A DNA stretch of 64,000 nt, taken from positions 126,693,114 to 126,757,113 of the forward strand of contig NC_045441.1 of NCBI RefSeq assembly GCF_002776525.5, read 5' to 3'. This document shows positions 36,216 through 49,382 of this stretch, piece by piece. The stretch comes from Piliocolobus tephrosceles (lineage: Eukaryota > Chordata > Mammalia > Primates > Cercopithecidae). The position numbers and the translations under genes are program-made. The stretch's first letter is position 1. Each line of letters opens with the position of its first letter. The notes beneath the pieces are model-generated. The model saw nothing but the letters and a program-made list of their open reading frames with translations. It made no database searches and was not told the origin of the DNA.

Positions 36216-38029
36216 CTATGATTCACAGCACTTACTGAGCCTCTCCTGATTTGGGAAAGGATCCTTGGAAAGTGATGCTTGCCTCCTAACTTATTTGTAG
36301 TTTTAATTCATTTACTGCCAAGAGCAATGCCAGACACCAAGTGCTTGCAGGAACATGCTATGGACCTGGGTCCTTGACAGGACTCCGCAATTAAACTCCA
36401 AGAGACAGATCTAACACATCAGGCTAAGATTGCTTCTTAAACTTGTCTGACCATAGAACTCACAGTATTTCAGTTGATTTTGATGATTAAGCATGTATGG
36501 GGAGCACAGAGTTAGAAAAACACATTAAAGTAAGGCTTGATGTCTAAAAACAGAGCAAGCAAAGAACTCAATTCTTATAGGGAACAGACACACAAAATGG
36601 GCTTTTTTCTTTTTCTTTTTTTTTTTTTTTTTTTTAACACAGAGGTAGCAAATACAAGTGCTTCTAGCCTCACCAAACCAAATGCATCTGAGGCCTTCTT
36701 CACTTCACAGAACAAGAACAGGGCAGAGACCAAGCACAATGGTTGACTTACAGTACCTGGGTGCATCTATGTGAGCTCTGAGTAAGCTTACAGCCCTACG
36801 GATAGTCAAACACAAAAGATAAATAGTAGGAATTTCACAGCACACCTCAAAATCCCATAGTTCCCTTCTATTTTTGTGTAAATACATATCTCTATTTTGT
36901 ATAAATACGTATCTATCTCTATCTCTAGAAACAGATGGGTGTGAAGGCAGATTTTGTATATGTTTTGACCATGATGAAATAAATCGCCTACTCTCGATAA
37001 TCTACAGGATTGCTTATCCTGCCTGGGTCAGTATTGTTGAGAGAGTTAAACAAAAGAGCACACTTTTCGAGAATGTCAAAATTATGTCAATAAGTTACTG
37101 TGTAGAATTGTTAGTGATATATGCAAGAAACCTTTAACACTTGTCCTATGTTCCAAAACAAAGCATCTCTATTATATCAAGGGTAGCTAACTTGGTGATA
37201 CAAAGCATGCGCTTTGCAAGATCAACACTAAAAACACAGTGAAGTGCTGTACCCTCATTTGGATTTTTGCATTCTTCTGATTCCAACAGTAGTCGCCCCC
37301 TAGACATTCTGTGCCTGCTCTTTTGTTAAAGACCTAAAGAAAAAGGCTTTTTGTTTTCCTGTACTTCATACCAGGATAATTTTACCTTGCACAGAAATAA
37401 TCCTATCAACAAAATCCTGATCTTACTTATGAATCCTTGCTGGGCTATTAAGAAATACTTACGGGTAAATCACTCAACTGTGACTGAAACTTAACTACTT
37501 CTTACTAGTCTTCTGGGATTTTTCCAGGTTATAAGATCACAAATGACTGGTTATAATAACAGATCTCAAGAGAAGAGATCTGTTCTCTCTTCTGTGTCAT
37601 CCCAAATAAAGTCTTCCCCCCATCATATGCTGGACAAAACTCTGGTAGACAGTAGGAGAGAGAGTAATGGACTCAGTCTATGAAAGCGCATTCTTACTTT
37701 GCTGTGCTCCCACTGGGCCAGGGAACAAAGGCTGCTCTGAGGATGGGCAGGCAGAAGGATAAAGAAAACTTATTCCAAAAGTTACAGACAGGGTGGGAAC
37801 AGCTCCAGTCAGGCCTATTTGACTAAATCACAAGTACTAATGAAGCTTTAGAATTCACCAAAGGAAATGGTTTGGGCAATTTTGAGGGTAATTTACAGGA
37901 TATTATTGGTCCTTGCACAAAATTAGCTATTACATTTCATGGGTTCCCGTATTTTAAGAAGATTATCTAACCAGAAGAGATAAACAAAAAAAACGGAGAC
38001 TATTATGAAGAAAGCTCATACAGGGCTAG

Positions 38030-38180
38030 GAAGAAATGATTGCAACATTGTTGATAAGTAGAACATTAGAAACAATATAAATATCCACCAGTAGGCAGAT
38101 GGATCAATAAGCTGGGATATATCCACAGCATGGGATATATACAGCAATTTAAAAAATGAGTTAAGTCTACTTATAGTAAT
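38030..38180 (+). repeat. L1 fragment
   Basis: gaacattagaaacaatataaatatccaccag and gatggatcaataagctgggatatatcc resemble the end of L1 ORF2. The copy is short and damaged. Confidence 0.5.
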
Positions 38181-39279
38181 ATAGACTTTCCCCAAGAATC
38201 TTTTTTTTACTAAGAAAGGCAAGTTTGAAAGCATTGTGCGAAGAACGATTTATTTAAAACACACACACTTACACTCAAAGTAGTTCTGTGTTTTTTCTGT
38301 GGGTGCATTTCCATGCACACAAATGCACAGTAAAAACTCTGCATATATCATAGGAAGAGACAGGGGAGATGCTTATCATTTTAAATGCTGGCGAAAGGAG
38401 ACTCTCTTATCTGAAATGTTTAATTTTTACAGGGAGCATATTTATGTATTGCTCACGTTACTACAAACTAAACAATAAAAGATTGAAACCTATCATTCTT
38501 TCAAAGAAACCAGCTTGTTCCCACTCAGTATTATGAAGTCACAATAGGCTATATTAAGGAAAGAGCATGGAGGATCCATTTTATATTCTTTTTAGAAGAT
38601 AGGAGAAGTCCAGTGAGATTCATGAGAAAGTTACAAGAAAGGGACAGTGTGGAAAATTTAGGGGATCAAGTGCACAATATTTTTTCCAATGGTGTCATCT
38701 CATGACACATAAGTTCTGTGAACGCTTTCTCAACTGTGGTCTTCTACAACTTGACCCCACAGAAAATTCACATAAGTCTCAATCCGTCAGCTCCCAGTAC
38801 ATGCACAGGTATTTGAACATCTTTAACCTGCCCATCCAATCAAAATATTACCTAGTGATATTTTCAGTCCGAAAGAGAAACATTGACATTTGTAACTTTA
38901 AATATAACTTGGACTTCAGATGTATCAACAGATTCAGGTTTGATTCTTAAATTTTGGGTTTTCATTTGAATTACTTAAAATCATCTATCTTCCATTATCT
39001 TTTTATTTCTACAAAATAACTTCTTCATCTCTTTAAATAATGAGGTGATGAAACCCAGCAAATCACCCAAGCAGCCCTCACTCCCTTTAGCATCAAGGTT
39101 TCACACAGCTGCCAATTCCACAGTTGCTCGTGGAATAAAAATGAAATATGCAGTTTAATTCCAACTCTTTATAAACCATGTCTCCTGGCCATAACACACT
39201 CAAATAGATTTCTTTTGCTCCTCCTCTCTAGAGTCATTTGTTTAGACACAAATATCCCAAATAAAGCTGACTTTATTTA

Positions 39280-39845
39280 AAGATCCATCTTAACTGTTCT
39301 CAGTAAGTTCTATCAACTCCTACTGTCCTTCTCAGCCCTTGTTTCACTGACGCTGCCTACATCCTTTAAGGCTAACCACAAATGGCATATTTTCCATTTA
39401 GCCTACCCTGATCCCCATGACCGAAAATGCTCCATACTGCTTCATATTCACACTGTGCTTATACATCTTAGGTAGCACTGACCACTCTCCACCTTGGATA
39501 GCTAGACCACCTTGGATGCTGACCATGGCTGATTCAAGCAACCTGTCTGGCCCCTTCCTCTCGCCATCCTATGTGTGTTTCTCCCAGAGATGCATACTGA
39601 CCAAAAAGTAAATCTTCCGAGACAGTAGCAGGCACTCTTTTATTAAGGATTTACACATGGCTGAATTCCTCTTTGAAAATCCACAAACACTCTGCCCATT
39701 GACTTAGATAGTTCTAGCTATGTTCCCCACTATTGAGTATACTCTTTGTGGAAATGGATCACATCTGATTCATCTTTGGACCTTCTACTGCATACAACAG
39801 CATCTCTGAATGTAGTTAAATAAACATTAACTGAATTCAATTAAG
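39280..39845 (+). repeat. L2 LINE relic
   Basis: Conserved L2 3' order: aaatggcatattttccatttagcctaccctgatcccc, tgtggaaatggatcacatctgattcatc, then acattaactgaattc. Confidence 0.5.
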
Positions 39846-40053
39846 AACATCTTCTCTATTATTTATTTTGAAGCAGTAAGATAGAATATAGAAACATATA
39901 CATATATATATGTAAATCCTCAAATTTGGAAAAACATTTTACTCTGCTGTTCTCCACCTATCTTCCAAATTTTCCATTTGTGAGTCACTTCCCAACGTCT
40001 TAAATGAATTCTCTAATATATCTACCTCCAAGTCATGGCTAAAATGGCCCATT

Positions 40054-40347
40054 GGCCAGGTGTGGTGGCTCACGCCTGTAATCCCAGCACTTTGGGAGGC
40101 CGAGGCAGGTGGATCACCTGAGGTCAGAAGTTCAAGACCAGCCTGGTCAACATGGTGAAACCCCTCTCTACTAAATATACAAAAATTAGCCAGGCGTGGT
40201 GGCAGGCGCCTGTAATACCAGCTACTCAGGAGGCTGAGGCAGGAGAACTGCTTGAACCCAGGAGACAGAGGTTGCAGTGAGCCAAGATCGCGCCACTGCG
40301 CTCCAGCCTGGCTATGAGAGCGAAACTTCATTCCAAAAAAAAAAAAA
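40054..40347 (+). mobile_element. Alu SINE (AluS-like), full length
   Basis: ggccaggtgtggtggctcacgcctg to the A13 tail; complete left and right arms. Confidence 0.94.
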
Positions 40348-40729
40348 GTTGCCACCGATGATCTACACACTATAAACTAGAGTTTTTACTGTCATCTATG
40401 AACAGGTCACAGACACAATGATTTTTCTCCTTGTTTTCTTCCTCATGGTTTTTTATGTCTATAGAATTTAACATTGGTGTCAGAAGAGCTTCAACAGAAG
40501 AGTTTAATTGTTCAGTATTACATAAATTAGTTAAGTGGCTACAGCAAGGTTATTATGGGCCCAGGTAGTATTGGCGCAAAAGTCAGAAAGCTCTTAACCA
40601 CTGCTGCATTGTCCCCACAAGCTCACTATACACCAGCTTTTAAATACACTATGGTTCACCGGTTAACTTACTTGATGGAAAGGCTGCTAAAATTGTAAAA
40701 CATCTGATTCAGCAAGCTGGCTACAGAAA

Positions 40730-40980
40730 GACAGTGAGGCAGTGTGGCATACCAATAAGAGCTTGTTTTCGGAATCAAAATTCCTGGGTCCAAGTCCCAT
40801 TTCAAACTATTTAATAACTGTATGACCCTGGGCAATTTACTTGACTTCTCTGTGCCTCACAATCCTCAGATAGAGTGAGAATAACAGGATACCTTCCCAT
40901 AGGGTACTATGATGATAAAATAAGATACTGAATGTAAAATACTGAAAATTTTCCCAACACATAAAAATATTAGCTCTTCT
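40730..40980 (+). repeat. MIR SINE, well preserved
   Basis: gaatcaaaattcctgggtccaagtcccat, aactgtatgaccctgggcaatttacttgacttctctgtgcc and gagaataacaggatacc match the MIR core closely. Confidence 0.8.
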
Positions 40981-40983
40981 TAC

Positions 40984-41021
<38 letters not shown>
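40984..41021. repeat. (ATT)n microsatellite
   Basis: About 12-13 pure ATT units directly after the MIR. Confidence 0.92.
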
Positions 41022-41022
<1 letters not shown>

Positions 41023-41849
41023 ATTGTCCTGAATCATAGATGGCAATAAAAAGATACATGTTGAATAATGAATTTGGACTTTGCATCCAGACTGTGAGCT
41101 ATAAATCCCATATCCCATTAAAAGTAACTAAGACTCTAGAGAAAGGCTGATTCCAGGTATGGACAGGAAAAGCAGTAAATGATCCTGGGACATGGTATTG
41201 TTCCTAAAACCAAGGAAGCTCTCAAAAACCTCACGGCTCATAACAAATGGAGACAGACTCCACGTGGAAGAGGTTCCAACTGGTTGGAGGTGAAACAATA
41301 TGAACATAAGAAGAAGAATGATGACATCGTATTGAAAAACACATAATACATAAAAACATCATTAAGTAATTTCATAATGATACTCTCCAAAAAAAACAAC
41401 CACTACTACATCCTATAAGGGTTGCTAAGGCATCGGCTTATTATTCTGAAAACTTACAAATAAAGGCAAATACTCAAACATTTGTCATGTATTTGTTAGG
41501 ATGAAGGAAAGGTCTCTCTTCTAAAAATCATAGCTAAAAAGAGTGAAAATTGGAAAACGACTCCTTGGCAACCCCTAATGCAATAATAGACTTTGGCAAA
41601 AATCTTTGATAGATAACAATGGATGGCAAGCTGATGGTGAACTTTATGATAGACGGATTAGGATGACAGTTCCTGAACCCACTGATTGATCTTAGCGTCA
41701 CTGAGAGTGAAATGGCTGATATCCTCTTCCTGTGATGGCAATGTGATAGAAATACATAGCACTGCCAGTGTATCCCTTCTACCAAAAAAAAAAAAAAAAA
41801 ACTAAATATAATTGAGTCTTTGTGTCTAAATATTAGTTTACAAGAAATA

Positions 41850-42630
41850 TGGGCAATAAGAGAAATAATTTGGAAACATGGTAAGAATCAGACAAAATCG
41901 AAATATGGGAAATCCTATGGGTAAAGTAACCCAATTTCATCAACGAGTAAGTGGCCTGAGAAATAAGAAGGGGTATTGTTCTAAATTAAGGGAGACTTAA
42001 GAACTATGTCAACAAAAGGCAGTTGTGAACTTTGGATCTTGACTTGAAAAACAGTAAAAAAAAGATATACTTTAGACAATAGGAAAAAACTTTAAGGGAT
42101 TATTAACATGACTGAGACAATGGTATTTGGGTTTTTTTTTAGTGCTATCTTTTACAGAAGCATAATGAAGTGTTCACAGACTAAGTGGTATGCTGTATAA
42201 GATTTGTTTTAAAATACTCTAGTTAAAGAAAAAGGAGGGGGCTTCCACTTCCAGGAAGATGGGTTAGACGAGGTGAGGCCAGAAGGAAATGGATGATGTG
42301 GCTCTTGACAAGGGACCACCAGGGATCTTTGTGGGGACGGAATGTTCTGTATCTTGACTGAATCAAGGTCAATATCCTGGTTGTGATTTTTTACTATAAT
42401 CCTGCAAGATGTTACCATGAAGGGAAATTTTGGAAGGGTACAAGTGATTCCTCTGTATTGCTTCTCACAGCTGCATGTGAATCCCAAAAGCAAAAGGTAA
42501 TTGATAAAATGAAAACATGACGTGGCAGGAGACAGATGAAAAAGAATGGCAGAAAAGTTGATGGCTAGAGGATTCATTACAATCTTTCTCTTTCTTCATT
42601 TGCTTGAAAATTTCCATTAAAAAGGGTTTC
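41850..42630 (+). repeat. Ancient LINE-like 3' UTR relic
   Basis: Motifs tttggatcttgacttgaaaaacagt, ttttacagaagcataatgaagtgttcacag and cttgaaaatttccattaaaaaggg resemble the 3' region of an old L1 (L1ME-type). Family assignment is tentative. Confidence 0.35.
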
Positions 42631-42659
42631 TTAAGGTTTAAAAAAGTAAACTTTGCAAT

Positions 42660-43190
42660 TTCCCTACAAACTGGTATTATCTCCTGATTTTCCTAACTGG
42701 CGTGTCCGCGGATTCCACACCACTGGGATATTCTACACACTCTTGCTACTTGTTTCTTTCTAAAATACTATATATTACTCAATCACTCCTCGCTTAAAAG
42801 GAACTCTGCTACTTCAGGATAAAGTTCACGGTTATTTAAAAAAAAAAAATCCCTCCACAGTCAGGCCTAAGCAATTGTGTGTTCATCTCCCACACACCCT
42901 CTGCATAAATCCTGCACTTTGGTCAAACTAGACTCACAGTTTGACAGATATAATTTTGGACACAGTACCTGTGCCTGTGTGCCATTCTCCTGCCTGCTAC
43001 TCACTCTCTACTCCACAGACCTAAATCTCACCCATTTTTACAAAGCAGAACAAAACCCATCTTCTTCATGAAGTTCCCCCTTCAAAACAACATTCTCAAG
43101 AGTAAGGATCATGTATTTTATCGCAATGCCTACTAAACTAGCCTTCCTGATACAATCGAAGTTTTCAATGGAAGGATGTGGATTTCACTG
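42660..43190 (+). repeat. L2 LINE relic
   Basis: aaaaggaactctgctacttcaggataaagttc, tcaggcctaagcaattg, ctcatgaagttccccc-like cttcatgaagttccccc are in L2 3' order. Confidence 0.5.
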
Positions 43191-44428
43191 AATGAATGTT
43201 TAATGTAAAGACTTGGAGAGATTACCAAATTTTAGAAAAAAATTTAAAAGTAGAAATGTTAAAGAGATTTAAAAATAAAAAGTGGAATTTAGTACACTTG
43301 AATTTCAAATAGCAATACCATATTTAATTTGTTTTATCACCTTGGGCAACTCATTTAACATATCTTGGCATTTGGTTCTAAAATATAAAATGAAGCACTA
43401 GGCTCCTCATTTTTTAATATGTAGATACTATACTTGCCTCTGGAAATAAATATCCCAAGGGCTTCCATAGACTATAATTTTATTCCTAAAAATTACTCAT
43501 CAACAGAGTCTAAACTTTATATAAAATACACAAAACAAAACAGTATCCCAGATCCACCAGTTTTTAAATAAACCTGAGTCGACAAGAATGAATTACGTGA
43601 TGAGTCTGGAGACCACAGGAAGTAGGGCTACCATATCATTTAAAGGTATTGCATTTGATAAGACTTCCTAAAGTACCTGCACCCTAAGGGAGGTACAGTC
43701 TTTCTTCCCATAGCATTAAAAATCTGCCATCCCATAACTTGAAGCTAACTGTCAAGGATGTATAGTACAAAGGCAGAAACATTTTATTTCAAAGACTATG
43801 ACCTTGTCAAGAAACCACTAAGTTTTCCCTGAATACTGAGGTGGAGACTCACAAGGACAGGAAGTGTATTGGGGAGAACACAGAATCAGATTAGATATTA
43901 AAAGAATAAATTCTACTTTGCCTTAAGAAAAAAAAAATGTCACGCTCTAAGCAGGCCTGTGTATTCAGGAAGGTCATGACTCATGGTCTGCCTTCTAGGT
44001 TGGAAGTGGCAGGAATCTTAACCAAACCATGAAGCCTGCACAGTTTGCCCTCACATTGACCCTCTGGGGATGCCCAGGCTGGAAGAGAACAGAGTTGTAT
44101 AAGCATCAGCTGTACCCACCACTAGTACTCAGTGAAACTTGGAAGAGCACCTATCAAAGAGAACATCATTATTAGCACATGAATGAGGAGGCAACATTCC
44201 TGCTCTAGAACTTTGAACTCATTAGGATGCGGAGGTTGATTCCATGAGAGAGCCCAACACGGGGAAAGAGATGGGCCAATGGGATGACTGTGGAAGCTAA
44301 GCACAGGGCCTTGGGGATAAGTGAACAAAGGTCATAGGAACCCAAAGACTAGTCTGGGGAGAAAAGCACAAAGCAGCAGTTCATTTTTCTCTGCACTGGC
44401 CCAGCAGCACCAGAGTCCTGGCAGTTAC

Positions 44429-44545
44429 CTGAGGTTTCTTCACCTTAATGATCCAAGTGGGTGGGACAATAACAGCAGCATGAGCCCCCAGGGAGCAGGG
44501 TTCTTCAATGTGATGCAGCATGAAGCAGGTCACTTTATTGTGAAA
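44429..44545 (-). CDS. DGKI: DGKI exon B: end of second C1 domain and linker
   Basis: The exon has 39 codons (window residues 25-63), from FHNKVTCFMLHH to WIIKVKKPQ. The acceptor is tttag| and the donor CAG|GTAACT; both ends are phase 0. It completes the zinc-binding domain begun in exon A. Read across the junction, the pattern is C-x2-C-x4-H-x4-C, followed by another Cys (EEPC). The H-x4-C spacing is longer than the H-x2-C of classical phorbol-ester C1 domains, as expected for an atypical DGK C1. The VIVPPTWI stretch is a conserved linker before the basic segment. A 3.5-kb intron separates it from exon A and a 10.4-kb intron from exon C. Confidence 0.95.
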
Positions 44546-44619
44546 CTAAAGAGAAAAATAGGCCAGTAAACAATTCTGGTCAAAGAGTAATGCTGCAGCA
44601 AGAAGGGATAAATATGTAC

Positions 44620-44695
44620 ACGCGCGCGCACACACACACTCATTACATGCACAAAAATACATATGCATATACACATGCACACACAGACATACACT
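44620..44695. repeat. Alternating purine-pyrimidine tract (CG/CA/TA)
   Basis: acgcgcgcgcacacacacac followed by atacatatgcatatacacatgcacacac. Such tracts are prone to Z-DNA formation and length change. It lies 75 nt upstream of exon B. Confidence 0.85.
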
Positions 44696-47041
44696 GAGGA
44701 CATGCTTTCTTCATCACGACCCAGCCAGCCCCAGGAGCTTAGAAACCAGATTTCAAATTTATTCCGGTTTACAAACCTATAACATTGGTAATAAGAAATC
44801 AGTCTAGCAGGATGAAGCCTGTTAAAACTTTCTAATTGTTGCATGGAATATTTACGTAAAAGTTTTAGAGCCTTGGAGGGTTCTATTAATCCTGATTTTG
44901 CACAAAATTTTCACACACACTTCCCTTGACCTGTACTGGCCATGGACTTAGTTGATTTAAGATAACGTTGAGAAAGAAATGAACAGACAGAAAGCCAATG
45001 CCTACCACCTGCCTTTCCTTTCCCTATCATAGATATAAATCCTCCCAAGTTGTCTTTCCAGTTTAGAGAGGGCAGGAAAGAAGCATGATGTCTGTTCTAC
45101 AGAGTTGAAAATCCCAGAAGTAACAAAGTACAAAGAGATCATTTCTGTTGGGTTTGTCTGGGACTGCTAAAAAATATACAATGACCCTATTACTCTTGGC
45201 AAGTCTAAAGTGATTTTTGCTTTTGAAAGGAAGTAAATGTAGGCTAATGATCAAAACAATACCACAGTATAAGGGTCTTAATTCTATACCCCAACAGTGA
45301 CACTCAGACTGGTGACCTTAGGCCAGTCAAGTTTTCAACCATCTTTTGTGTGACTATAACATGATAGTGGTGTGTAGTAACATTTATTTTTCTGAAAAAG
45401 AAAACTAAAATCAACATTATGCAATAATTACAGGCCTTAAATTTTAATCATAGTGATTTCAAAAATTTAACCTCAGCTTCTTCTTAGATTATACTTCACC
45501 TAACTATATAATTTAGCATTTTAACTGCAACAATGTTAAAAATAAAAAGTATCACTGATAATAATTATGCTGAAAACACAAACACAAATTAGGACCGTCT
45601 CCAAAAAAATCTGGCAAATATGGTCACTCTAATTACATTACATAACATTAGAGAGGTTTTTGTTTTCATGTCTTCATGTCTTCAAGATCTGCTACGATCC
45701 TGTGGCTAATTATTAATCAAGCAGTTGTGTATAAAATACTGATAAAATAATTAATAATTCTGTCTGCCACCAGTTATTTATGATCTGCAAACAAATATAC
45801 CGGAGAAATATTATTAACATTTGAATACCTTCTTTAAAAATTGCTTTTTCTTCTTGGCAATTCAAATAAACCCTCAAATGTATGACCACTGCATTTCTAA
45901 AATGTTAGGGATCGCAGAGACTGCCTATGTCAAGTCTCTCAATGAATACTTGAGTAATCTCCACTCTAGAGACTCAGAGGTACATCCAAGATTGCACAGT
46001 TTTTAAATGATGGAATCAAAACCGCATCCCTGGAAATCCAGGTCCCAAACCCCATATTCTTTCTCCTGTACCATAAAGGGTCACATATTTATTTGCTTGT
46101 CTGACATCAAATATCCTAGAAGGGGTTCACCTGGACTGTGAAAACGTATCACCACCGTAATTTGTGTTCAAATCTTTTGTGTCTATCGTCCCTACGAAAA
46201 TCGCCTTCTACAATGTGGGAAACTGGGAAATTCTAAGATATGTGGAACTGACCAAAGCTCTACCACAATGGTCAGGTGAAAGTTGTCCTTTGTAGTGATT
46301 CAGTTGGACTACAGATTAATAGAAAGAGAGCACACATGTTCATTGTAAAGGGAGATTGAGTTTCCAAATTAACTGAATCTAGATAGACCATCTCACCACA
46401 GCCCGGTAGCTGCACAGGGCAGGAGCAGATGCAGCCGATCTGAGCACACTGCCGCCCACAAGGCTGCCCCACCAGTGGGGTCTCACCAGATTAGAAGAAC
46501 CAGGAACAAAGATAGCAGCACTGGGAACCCCTGCACCGCAAATGGAGATACTGCCTTGCTGGTAAAGAGTTTCATTCAAGATCTAGGATGGCCTTATATT
46601 TGTGCACACATTCTTGAACAGATGCGCAATGATTATTTATGCAACAACTAACTGAAAGTGAAAGAAAATGCCAGGAACAAAAAATGTCGCAGGATTGTGA
46701 TGCAGTGACACTGAGCTTTCCAGACCACTGCGTCTCTATCTAGTGACGGCAGGTTCTTCTGACATGTAGGGGCTAGAGATATTATTAGTTTGAACTATAT
46801 GGAACTGCCAAAATTTAAATGGTTTTGACTCACAATATGTCAATTTCATATGTTTCAACTAAATATGTCTGTTCCAGCCCCATGGCCTGTGTTTAGCATG
46901 ATGTGTGTAGTGGCATGAGTTTTCTGCAAACCTTTAACCTCACCAAGACACCACAGCCTTTCCTTTGCAGGTCCCCCATGCAATGAAGGGGTTATATATT
47001 CCAACTTACTCAAAAGAATAGGGAGATTGAGAAATTACAGC

Positions 47042-47268
47042 AGGCATCAGCAAACTTTTTCATTTTAGGCTTATGGGACCATCCACCTCTGATTCAATTA
47101 CTCAGCTTTGCCCTTGTAGCACGAAAGTATCTATAGACAATACATAAATGAAAAAGCAGCCACAGACAATACATAAATAACTGGGCATGGCTGCAATCCA
47201 ATGCAATTTTATTTACAAAAATAGATGGCAGCCAGACTTGGCCTATGAGCTGTAGTCTGCCAACACCT
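47042..47268. mobile_element. hAT-Charlie MITE with internal tandem duplication
   Basis: Ends caggcatcagcaaac and gtctgccaacacctc are near-inverted copies. The interior (cttgtagcacgaaag, agacaatacataaa, ccaatgcaattttatttacaaaaatag) is typical of a non-autonomous hAT-Charlie element. A 15-base stretch agacaatacataaat occurs twice (47135-47149 and 47164-47178), showing a 29-bp duplication. Confidence 0.8.
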
Positions 47269-48020
47269 CGGTTAGACTATGTTATCTGGCAAAAGAAAGA
47301 ACAGGTACACAGGTACACGGTTACAAACAAATAAGAAAATGTAGCATCTGGTACAGACAGAGGAATTAGGCTCTAAATAAAGTGGAGGAAAAGGTAGATT
47401 GAAGAAAAGTAAATAGGGACGTTACCATCGGATCCTAATGAATATATATGTTAAAATGTAAGAAAGAGCTACATCTCAGTGAGCATACAGACAACATCCA
47501 AACATAAAAAGCATACAAGAACCACTCTTCTTATCCTCACACTTAGCCCCAAAATAAAAAGTCATGCACTTTAAACATTAAAACCAGAAGAGCCAGGATT
47601 CGTGTCCACCCATGTTGGAGGGACCTCATATGTCGTACGTTGCTTTGCTTCTAATGTTGCACCTTCCTACCATAGGAGGAGTTCTCAACAATATAGAGGC
47701 ACCGGGGGGAAAGTGTGGAGTAAGAAGTCCTCAATTCTAGTCCCAGTGTTAGAATTAGGGAAGGATTTTCTAGTCTTTGACCCCAAGCTTCAATGTATAT
47801 AAAATACAGAAGTTAATTTATCTGTCTAGTGTATCCCAGTTCATCTATGCTATTGTTCTATAGTTTCAATCTGTCTTTCTTCCTCCAAGGATCCTATATG
47901 AGAAAAGCAATACATTAAATTAGGAATGCCTTCTACTTCCAGGGAGGAACTCAAATAAATGACATAAGCGTATTCCGACAAAACATGAGCCCACATTGCT
48001 TTATTTCATCCCAAACTTAC

Positions 48021-48092
48021 CGCCTGCTTGCACCAGGAACAGCTGATAGCCACAATCTCTTTACTGTGGAAGGAGAACTTTTGCTGGAAGCC
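48021..48092 (-). CDS. DGKI: DGKI exon A: part of second C1 (cysteine-rich) domain
   Basis: The exon gives 24 codons (window residues 1-24), starting GFQQKFSF and ending SCSWCKQA. It is preceded by a cag acceptor and followed by the strong donor GCG|GTAAGT. It starts and ends in phase 0. The CxxC pair (CSWC) supplies zinc ligands of the second C1 domain of a type IV diacylglycerol kinase. DGK C1 domains lie N-terminal to the catalytic domain and are thought to help membrane or DAG recognition. No further DGKI exon is seen between here and base 64000, so the exon with the first half of this C1 domain must lie upstream, outside the window. DGKZ is very similar here; the iota assignment rests on exons C and H. 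Confidence 0.93.
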
Positions 48093-49382
48093 CTGGGATA
48101 TTAGGACAAGAGACAGAGAATTTAAAACCAACTCAGTTACAGCACACATTTGCCCTCCTGAAGTGCAATGACGTGAATAAGGCCAAAACTGTCACCCACC
48201 ACTGGAGGGAAGTAGAACTGCAAATGCCACATTGAGCACCACACTCTCCACTTTCTGCCTGCGATGATTTTCTATTCCCGAAGCATTTCGAGTGAGAGCG
48301 AGAGGAGGTGCTGCTATTTCCTAGCCCACTACTACTCAAAGTCAGCCATACAAAATGAGCTTTTTGAAAAAATAAATGTAGTTCTGATATATTTTCATTA
48401 CAACCAAAGGAAAAGCCACTATTGGTTCACATGGTCCTGTATAACAAAAATCATTCATCTTAGAGGCTCTATACACCTTTAGCATCTGAGAACCCAGAAA
48501 AAAAAAAATGAAATTTCAGAGACAATAACTGGAACTCAGGGTCTTGGAGAAATCCAAGGGTGTAGTGGTAAATTCAGACACTTTCATAAGCCCCTTGAGA
48601 TGTCTCTACTCAAAACAAGCAGCTTTTAATTTTTATTCTTTACCAGGAAGCAATGATGAAATCAATGAAATGGTAAACCCAATCCTCTTAAAGGAACAAA
48701 CTGAATTACTTTTCCATCAAGAAGAGGTGATTTTCGGCTGCTCCTGTCCCTAAATAACGGCCAGAGAGAAATAAGTAGTATTGCACAAAGAATTTTTTTA
48801 GCCTTCCCAAAGCTCATCCATTTCCCTCTGCCTGTGAAATCTAAACCCAAACAAAAAATTCAAAGCCACAATAAAAAATGTTAAAACAGAGCTTTTGTAA
48901 GGTGATCCAAAGAAAACAGAAAGATGTGATAGGCAGGAAAGCTATTCAAGGCACTGGCTAAATAAGTCTGACTTAATGTGTACAGATAATTTTAAGTTGA
49001 AAATCAATTACAACATTATTAAATGATGTCCCAATGGCATTTTTCAGTGCCCATAATCCCTGCCCATCTGCAGTACTTTATATACTACCAAGCATTTCCT
49101 CCTTTCGAACCTCTTTCCTCTCTTGATTTCCTAATACCCCGTCCCAGTTCTCTTCTACCTCTCCAGTCTTCTGTATGGGGACAGACGACCAGGACTGGTT
49201 TCACTACTTTTGCTCCAACCTCAACTACCACTTCCAGAGACATGACCTTAAGATCAGACTCTCCCGGGTTTTGAAAAATGTATCCATCAATACCTCCTTC
49301 TTAAAAACATAAGTGGCATTATCACTCCCTGTGCAGAAAAGAGTTAACATAGCAAATCAGACTTCTTAGAAAGGCTGCTTGC

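Larger units (their letters stand above)
34053..44428 (-). other. DGKI: DGKI intron between exons B and C
   Basis: A 10.4-kb intron with a 21-bp tandem duplication at 34378-34419, a 100-N gap, a MER5-like relic at about 35650-35830, MIR/L2 relics (about 35930-36210, 39280-39845, 40730-40980, 42660-43190), an L1 fragment near 38030-38180, an Alu and an (ATT)n tract. 36900-38000 and 43200-44400 show no recognisable element. Confidence 0.7.
44546..48020 (-). other. DGKI: DGKI intron between exons A and B
   Basis: Non-coding. It holds an alternating purine-pyrimidine tract (CG/CA/TA) at about 44620-44695 and a hAT-Charlie MITE at about 47042-47268. The rest is AT-rich with no gene seen. Confidence 0.7.
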
